64,000 bases of DNA from Vicugna pacos (lineage: Eukaryota; Chordata; Mammalia; Artiodactyla; Camelidae): positions 3,844,001 to 3,908,000 of the forward strand of contig NC_133018.1 in NCBI RefSeq assembly GCF_048564905.1, given 5' to 3'. Position 1 is the stretch's first letter, and every line of letters begins with the position of its first letter. Both the position numbers and the translations under genes were made by a program. Shown in pieces: positions 57,561-64,000 of the stretch. The notes beneath the pieces are model-generated. The model saw only the letters and a list, made by a program, of their open reading frames with translations, searched no databases and had not been told where the DNA came from.

Positions 57561-57939
57561 TTCCTTTGGTTTATCGAGCTTCACCAATGTTGTTAAAATC
57601 ACACAATGAAATCTCTGCCCTCACTTTCTTTTTCCCTCCTCCTCCTCCTTAAAGGCACTTTAAGTCTCTGCACTCTTCTCTCTCCAGTCTGGTTAAATTT
57701 CCTAAGTTTTCATAAAAAGCTGGAAAGAGATAATCATCAAGGCTTTGCTTTTAAGGGCTTTGCTTCTCTCTTAGAATTGAGTTAGCTTGAATCAGTTTCT
57801 GTGCCTGCAACCAGAAGACAATGAATAGTGAGTTGAATTCTTTCAGGAGCTTTCTCTGTTTTTCTATTGATACCTCTATATATTTTTAAGGCAATGTCAC
57901 TTTGTTTTGTTTACAAATATATTGAATATCTGTCAAGAT

Positions 57940-58920
57940 TACTATTTTGTTATTTCTCTTTGTGAATTTCCTTGTCTATTTTGCTTGTTCTTTCAGATGA
58001 AATCGATTATTTTATTAATGTTGCCAAAAATTGTAAGTAAAATTAGCAATTACAGGAATAAAATTTTTTTTGAAAAAGTGTTTTCACTATGTTGTCTTTT
58101 CACCAACAACATGGCATATTTTTTAGTTTTATCTATATTCTTACTGCATTGGCCAGGATTTCTAAACAATGATGTGTAAATGGGCTGTCTTCTTCCTTTT
58201 TTTTTTTTTCCTTCAGGTTTCAGCACAGTTTTATTGGGATTGTTCTCAGTCTTAATGAGAAAGTCTTTACCATCAAAGGTAATGAGTATATTTCTTAATG
58301 AATTTCTATTTCTACCTTTAGAATTTAAAGGGAATTGTTGAATTTTATTGGATGGTTTACAGTATTTGCTGAGACAATCATTTACTTTTTTTTTTAAACC
58401 CTAGGTTTTGCTGGACTGTATTCACAACTTCTCTACTAGAAACTGTCCTTTCCTGAAACAAAAATAATTCCATTTGGGATTGAATATTACCCTCTCTACT
58501 CAGAGTCTCATTCCATTTCTTATTTCTAGTATTCGGATATGGTCCTCTTCCCCTCATTATATTTGCCACAGTTTTATCAATGTTTCTGATTTACTTTCCC
58601 AAGCAATCCTTGCTTTATTCCCCAACTAGTTTTGTTTTTGTTGTTCTCTATTTTTGTCTCAGTTCATTTTCTACCTTCTACTTTCTTTAGGATTATTCTT
58701 TTTTATTTTAAAAGCTTAATTTTTTTTCTTTAATAAAGGATTTAGGACTTTGCCTACCTTTATGCACAGTTTTGTCTGAATCCCAAATATTTTGATGCAT
58801 GTATTTTTTATTATAATTTTCATTCTCTGTACTTTTTTTGGTAAGTTAATTCCAAGGATTTCAGAATTTGCAGGCTGAATGTTTTAGTCTTAATTTATAG
58901 TTTACCAAGAATTAAATTTT
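57940..58920 (-). mobile_element. Old L1 ORF2 relic
   Basis: Minus-strand L1 text with landmarks such as CTGAATCCCAAATATTTTGA (58.77 kb) and a GGGCTGTCTTCTTCC-like stretch (58.17 kb). Heavily decayed. Confidence 0.5.
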
Positions 58921-58924
58921 CCTT

Positions 58925-59495
58925 GAAGCTTTGAGGGTGGATATGTGTGTGTACATTCACATGTCTGTATACACATCCTTTTCAGATTACTACATAGGCT
59001 ATTTTAAAAATTGTATAGTAAAAACATGAAATGTTTCAATTCTAGAAATCTATTCCCCCTAAATGAATGTAATTTAAAAGGTGAAGGTATGAAAACATTC
59101 ACTTGAGAGTAATTCCTACTAACAAAACTTGGAAATGTTAAAAATTAGTCATAACACTTATTAAAGATGGTAAGAAAAACTTTATTCAAGGCAGGAATAC
59201 TACAGCAGGGTTTTGTAATACAGCTTAACTCTGACTCCAGCAAGGACAAAGGACAGGGAATGGGGTGGGTGTCAGTGGATGGAAACTTACTAGGAGGAAA
59301 CATCAGGGGTAAGGGTGGATTCTGGCTAAACCAACTTGACGAGATCATTGCTGAGGACAGGCCAGGGTAATAAGATATGAGGGTGAGAGATAAAAGAATT
59401 TAATCAGATATCAAGAGCAGGGGATTTTTCCTAAACTGACTCAGCAGGATTCTTGCTAAAATTGGACTAAACAGGCAGAGCCACTGGATAAAGAC
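58925..59495. other. Unassigned AT-rich DNA
   Basis: No gene or repeat identified. Confidence 0.35.
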
Positions 59496-59499
59496 ATAG

Positions 59500-59990
59500 C
59501 CCAAAGTTTGAAGTGTGTTTAACTATTGCTGCACAACAAATTTCCACAAAACTAACAGCTTCAATATTACCTCACACTGTTCTGAGAGTTGGAAATCCAG
59601 GAATAACTCAGCTGGGTGATTCCGGCTTGGGTTTCATGAGATTGCCATCATCTGAAGGCTTGACTGGGGCTGGTGGATTTTCTTCCAAGATAGCTTACTC
59701 ACATGGCTGTTGAAACTCCAGTTTCCTTGCTGGCTGTTGGGAGAAAGGCCTCTCTACTGGGCTACCTGAGTGTTCTTAAGGCATGGCTATGCTGACTTCT
59801 AGAGTGAGTGATCCAAGAGAGTGAGCAAGGAGCCTGCAGTATCTTCTATGACCCAGTCTCAGACATTTCACTGTCATTTGCACAACATTCACAATGTTCT
59901 GTTCATTCGGAGTAAGCCACTAAGTCCAACCCACACATCAAGGGGAAAGTAATTAACCTCCACCTTTGAAGGGAAGAATTTTTGGACATA
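59500..59990 (+). mobile_element. Old interspersed repeat, family unresolved
   Basis: CTATTGCTGCACAACAAATT, GAAGGCTTGACTGGGGCTGG, GAGTGAGTGATCCAAGAGAG, GTAAGCCACTAAGTCCAACC. Same family as 44.26 kb. Confidence 0.55.
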
Positions 59991-59994
59991 ATTT

Positions 59995-61425
59995 AAAACC
60001 ACCAGGGTACACACTCGGCAGCCACAAATTGTATACGTATCTTCTATGTGCATAGTGTATTCTTCCAAAGCCTCCAAAAGTTGCATCCATTACGGCATTA
60101 ACTTGAAGTCTAGAATCTTATCTAAATCAGGTCCAGATGTGGATCAGGGTCCAGTTGTACAGCATCTTAACATTGTTCCTCTAGATCTGGAGATGTGAAT
60201 GAAAGAGATGAGTTCATCTTCCCAGCTACTTCCACACCCAACATACAGTGGTGGGACAGGTGTAGGTAACCTTCATAGAGGTTACTCCTTTCCAAAAGAG
60301 AGGAGGGGAGAGGGGAGTATTCAGGAGTCAACAGCAATTCTGAAATCCCACCAGGTACATGTTGGCAGCTTACTGATTAGGATTCAAAGCCTGAAAACTC
60401 TGGGCTTCATTCTCTGAATTCTTGATTCTGCCCTCTGACGTGCTTCCCTTTTTATGAAAGGTAGTACATGGTTACAGTGAAAATGTTTTCTTAGCCCGGC
60501 CTGCTTCCTGCTTGTAGAGGGCAGAAGTCCGAAGCTGTCTATTTTGTACGCTCTCTGGTCCTTTCAGTCTAAGCTAGGGGCCTTTCTTTAAATGTGTTCT
60601 CTTAAAAACTGTGTGTGTCTCCTATTAATCTTATTGGTGTTCATGCCAAATCACTCCAAAGACACAACCACACATCTCTTCAAGATAAGGCCTACTCTAT
60701 CTTGGTTTTCTGCTGAGATAGCTGAGGGACAACACCCTTAAGCTTTGTAGAAGTCCTGTTTTGTGACAGATGATCTGAGTCACACCCCTAAACTCTGGAA
60801 GGCCTTGGCCTGACTAAATGGTCCCGTGAAGCATCACATTCAATCCTTCTGAGGCTTAACAAAGAATTTTAGTCACATTCATCTTTAGACCACCTTTCTT
60901 TTCTTTCTCAATTAAAGAATGTTTACTTGAAGTATAATTGATGTGCATTATTTAGACCATGTTTCTTCAGTGCTCTGGATATGATCTTGGCTTGGTACCC
61001 ATTATTTTAGCATTTTTTGCCATCTTAAGAGACTGGGAAAATTTCAAAACCCGCAAGTTCTGTCTCCTTTTTCGTTTAACAGTCTTTCCCTTAGCTTTTT
61101 AATTTCCCTTCATATTGTACTATAGGCAGCAAGAAGAAACCAAGCAACACATTTAGCTGTTTAGCTGCAAGTCTCCTTAGCCAGATCACTCAATTAGGTA
61201 CAATTTCTACTTTGAGCTAATGAGGTACCTTTTCTACTTCTCATAAAACTGCAGGCGTAGCATTACTAAACTTTCTGCTGCTACATAACCTGTTTCTCAA
61301 TTTTCTAATAACATGTTCCTCACTTCCTTTTAAGCCATAGCAGAACCTTCTCAAAGTCCAGCTTAAATTTTTTTTAAATAAGTCTTGTGCTAACACTCTC
61401 CTCAAAGTCCTTCCAGTTTTGTCCA
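59995..61425. other. Unassigned spacer
   Basis: Possible short L1 tail at about 60890-60960 (TTACTTGAAGTATAATTGAT). Otherwise no recognised feature. Confidence 0.35.
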
Positions 61426-61429
61426 CTGC

Positions 61430-61700
61430 CCAGTTCCAAAGCCACTCTCATATTTCAGTCCAAGATCAAGGTGCCAGCAGATTTGGTTCTTGGTGAGGGC
61501 ACTTCTTAGCTTACAGATGGCTGCCTCACATGGCAGAGAGAGGGAGAGAGAGCTCTAGTCTCTTTCTCTTCTTACAAGGACAGTAATTCCATCATAGAAA
61601 CTCTACCGTCATCTAAACCTAATTATTTACCAGAGGCCCCATCTCCAGATACCATCACATTAGGGGTAGGGTTCAACATGGGAACCCTATCTTGATAGAG
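61430..61700. mobile_element. Old interspersed repeat, family unresolved
   Basis: TCCAAGATCAAGGTGCCAGC, ATCTAAACCTAATTATTTAC, AGAGGCCCCATCTCCAGATA, GGGTTCAACATGGGAAC. Second copy of the family seen at 51.58 kb. Confidence 0.5.
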
Positions 61701-61734
61701 GGAAACCTCTAATTTGTCTTTGTATTTACATCCT

Positions 61735-61800
61735 TCCAGACCAACCTAATACTGTGTGTCACCCAGGATTGGCCCTTAGTAAATGGTTGAGTGAATGAGT
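61735..61800 (+). mobile_element. L2 3'-end fragment
   Basis: ATTGGCCCTTAGTAAATGG followed by TTGAGTGAATGAG, the end of L2. Confidence 0.5.
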
Positions 61801-61804
61801 TGAT

Positions 61805-62450
61805 GTGTGGGTAGATGGGTAAGTCTGAACCCAAGATATATATCTGTGAAATGAGAGTTTTAGATTAAATAATTATGAATTTCCTCCTAATACTTTGTGG
61901 TTAAAAAATTTAAAGATAGGGGCTTCATGTAATAATGAGATAAAATTGGAAAGTGAAAAAGAATGAGGCAGACAAGCAAATAAATCAGAGGTATCTTGAA
62001 AATTTGGCAAAATGTCAGAATAAGAGTAGAGTACAATGTTTGAATGATAATCATTTCTTCTATTCTTAAAGTTTTCTTTGTTATAGCAATTTAACTCTCA
62101 CCTATAGTTTTCTTTAATCTTTGATAGAACTTTGGGTAATAATATATGTTTGTAATCTGTAACATTTAAATTTTATTCAATATTTTATTTATACTGTGCA
62201 TACAGTAAGCACTTCCATACCTATCTATTTAAAAAGTTTATACTGATACCTCCCGTTTAATTCCAACACCCCTGAATTCAGTCTAGGCTACTTTTCCGTA
62301 TTATTTCTCCCTTCTCTTTTAGTGAAACACTACCTCCTATGAACTACAATATATTTTTCCCACTTGCTCAATTCTGGAAACATACTCCATGGATTCAGAA
62401 TTGTCAACTCACACTACTTACGTAAACAAAACTGCTAACTAGCACAGCCA
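61805..62450. other. Unassigned AT-rich spacer
   Basis: No recognised feature. Confidence 0.35.
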
Positions 62451-62454
62451 TCAG

Positions 62455-62700
62455 TAGCACTCAGCCTTATCCTTATGCTGGGCCCCTGAGAGGGTGAGCG
62501 CAGCTTTGTTTCCAAGGAGGGAGCCTGCAAACTGGGTGGGAGCCTGTGTTTGTTGTTTGTGTCATAAATCATTGTTCAGGGAACTTGGCCAGGTTTCCGC
62601 TAGAACTGGGATGGATAGTGACCACTGGGAAGGGGACCACACCAGTGCTGGAGCCACAGGTGAGAGTGACTAGGGGCTCCTTCAAGACAATGTGAGTGGT
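62455..62700 (-). pseudogene. IGLV7: V-lambda relic, IGLV7-like
   Basis: Minus strand, shared over several frames: LVTLTCGSSTGVV, a KPGQVP stretch followed by a stop, IYDTNNKH, FAGSLLGNKAALTLSGAQ and KDKAECY. These match IGLV7 (VTLTCASSTGAV, LIYSTSNKHSW, GSLLGGKAALTLSG as I recall). At least one stop and one or more frameshifts; no RSS or leader exon found. It lies beyond ZNF280B, so V segments flank PRAME and both ZNF280 genes. Confidence 0.82.
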
Positions 62701-62754
62701 GATGGGAGATAGTGGGGAAAGAGTGCTCACCTGTTCATTCAATGAAAAATACTG

Positions 62755-63560
62755 TTTTAATTCCTTTGATTTATTCTCCCTCCAACTTGTAGCTTGTCTT
62801 TTGCATTCTAACTGGTATCTTTTGATGAGCAGAAGCTTTTACTTTTTATGAAGTCCAGTTTATCGGTTTTTTCCCTTGTATCCTTGGTACCTTTGTGCCG
62901 TTTCTATGCCAAAGTTAGGAAAATATTCTTTTATTATTCTCCTATTGTGTTTTTCTGTAGAACTTTTATTGTTTTGGTTTCACATTTGATTCTATGATCC
63001 ATCTTGAATTAATTTTTGTCTGTCGTGGGAGGTAGGGAGTCCGAGTTTCTCCCCCACTTCAGTTTTTCTAAAACCATTTATTAAAAACACTTTTCCCCCA
63101 TTGATTTTCATTGGTACCTTAATTGAAAATCAAGTAGCTGTATAGGTGTTGGTTTGTTTATTTTTCCAGCTTTATTGAGATATAATTGACAAATACAATT
63201 ATGTATATTTACAATGTACAGCATTCATGATGACTGGCTGTATGTATACACTGTGAAATGATTACCAGAATTAAGTTCATTAACGCATCCATCATCTCAC
63301 ATAGTGTCCTGTGTGTGTGTGTGTGTGGTGAGAATGCTTAAGACCTACTCTCTTAGAAAATCTAAAAGTGTTAGTTTATTTTTGAACACTTTATTATACG
63401 CCACTAATTTGTTTTTCTATCCTTACACCAATACCACGTGGTCTTAATTATTGTAGCTTTATATTAAGTTTCAAGATTACTAGGGCTATTTTAGGTGCAA
63501 TACATTCCCATATAACTTTAAAATCATTTAATAATTTCTGCCAACCCACTGGAATTTTAA
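62755..63560 (-). mobile_element. Old L1 ORF2 relic with inner L1 3'-end insertion
   Basis: Minus-strand ORF2 text (GAAGTCCAGTTTATCGG, GATCCATCTTGAATTAATTT, AAACCATTTATTAAAAACAC) breaks at about 63155, where another L1 tail begins (CCAGCTTTATTGAGATATAA to about 63370), and resumes with CTATCCTTACACCAATACC and TAATTATTGTAGCTTTATA. A clear L1-in-L1 nest. Confidence 0.75.
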
Positions 63561-64000
63561 TTGGGGTTGGTTTTAATGTCTATGCCAATATACATATGTA
63601 TTGGATATGTGTATTTCTGTGTGAACAGTAGGCATGTGTTAGGGCATACGTCCTTGATGTGTACGAGCTCTGAAAATGAACACTTTTCTATGTTTCAGTA
63701 AAAACTTCATGAATCATGAAGTTCACGGAAGCGTAAAGGAGGGAAAAATAAAAAGACGTATTTGCAGCAACCTGGACCTAAATTGGTAAATGATACATGC
63801 AGAGTGAGGATGCTGGGGGTTGGGTACTGGAAGTGGAAGCGGAAAGGATGGAGAGCTTGCTTCAGTGCTTAGTGTTTGACTGCAGGTGAGCTGTCCAGAA
63901 AGGGGCCACAGCCCCCCGAAGGTTTGGATGGGGCAGCCTTGGTCCCTCACCACGTGGGCCTCTCCATGGGGTTGTATCAGGCTCCCCGGGACCAGCAATC

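Larger units (their letters stand above)
56772..57790. repeat. Two related segments, about 0.88 kb apart
   Basis: 56772-56920 (CTCTTTAAAGGTACTTTATC through ATGATCATCAAGGGGTTAGC to CTCTTAGCACTGAGG) resembles 57645-57790 (CTCCTTAAAGGCACTTTAAG, GATAATCATCAAGGCTTTGC, CTCTTAGAATTGAG). Either a local duplication or two copies of an unnamed repeat. Confidence 0.55.

Overview
The window is mammalian genomic DNA, most likely from a camelid. The main clue is six copies of a tRNA-derived SINE with the GTATAGCTCAGTGG box and the GGTTCAATACC box, the type abundant in camels and alpacas. Old L1, L2, MIR, hAT-Charlie and Tigger relics fill most non-genic DNA. The region is part of the immunoglobulin lambda light-chain locus, with three unrelated genes embedded between V segments.

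Layout. 1-3.0 kb: no recognised gene, one strong CTCF-like motif. 3.0-7.4 kb: two IGLV3-family V segments on the minus strand, the first apparently functional and the second with a leader frameshift, separated by L1 relics. 7.4-11.4 kb: no gene recognised. 11.4-15.7 kb: a tandem duplication (offset about 2.83 kb) carrying two IGLV2-like pseudogenes that share a framework-1 stop codon. 15.7-20.9 kb: repeats, a C-rich minisatellite and the GC-rich 5' side of PRAME. 20.9-30.3 kb: PRAME on the plus strand, with an antisense V-lambda relic in its first large intron. 30.3-35.9 kb: repeats. 35.9-37.6 kb: ZNF280A. 37.9-42.1 kb: old L1 pieces, one of them split by two solo LTRs. 42.5-43.6 kb: the CpG-island promoter and 5' exons of ZNF280B. 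44-53 kb: mostly L1 and L2 inside the ZNF280B intron. 53.4-55.1 kb: the ZNF280B coding exon. 55-64 kb: 3' UTR, old repeats and a decayed IGLV7-like V segment on the minus strand.

How the parts relate. All V segments read on the minus strand, so the J-C genes should lie beyond coordinate 1. PRAME, ZNF280A and ZNF280B read on the plus strand between V segments, the same arrangement I recall from human 22q11.22. Joining a V segment from the far (high-coordinate) side to J-C would delete these genes from that chromosome in B cells. Four of the V segments have clear 23-spacer RSSs, and three of those four have the ATTTGCAT promoter octamer. Five CTCF-like motifs all point the same way as the V segments.

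The most interesting signals are (i) a sharply bounded block of near identity between the zinc-finger regions of ZNF280A and ZNF280B, indicating gene conversion; (ii) evidence that ZNF280A arose by genomic duplication rather than by retrocopying, because it keeps a splice acceptor and a flanking MIR in the same positions as ZNF280B; (iii) apparent loss of the ancestral PRAME start codon, with initiation probably moved to an internal Met; and (iv) the co-oriented CTCF-like motif series. I found no unknown gene system. Statements about human orthologues come from memory, not from a search.
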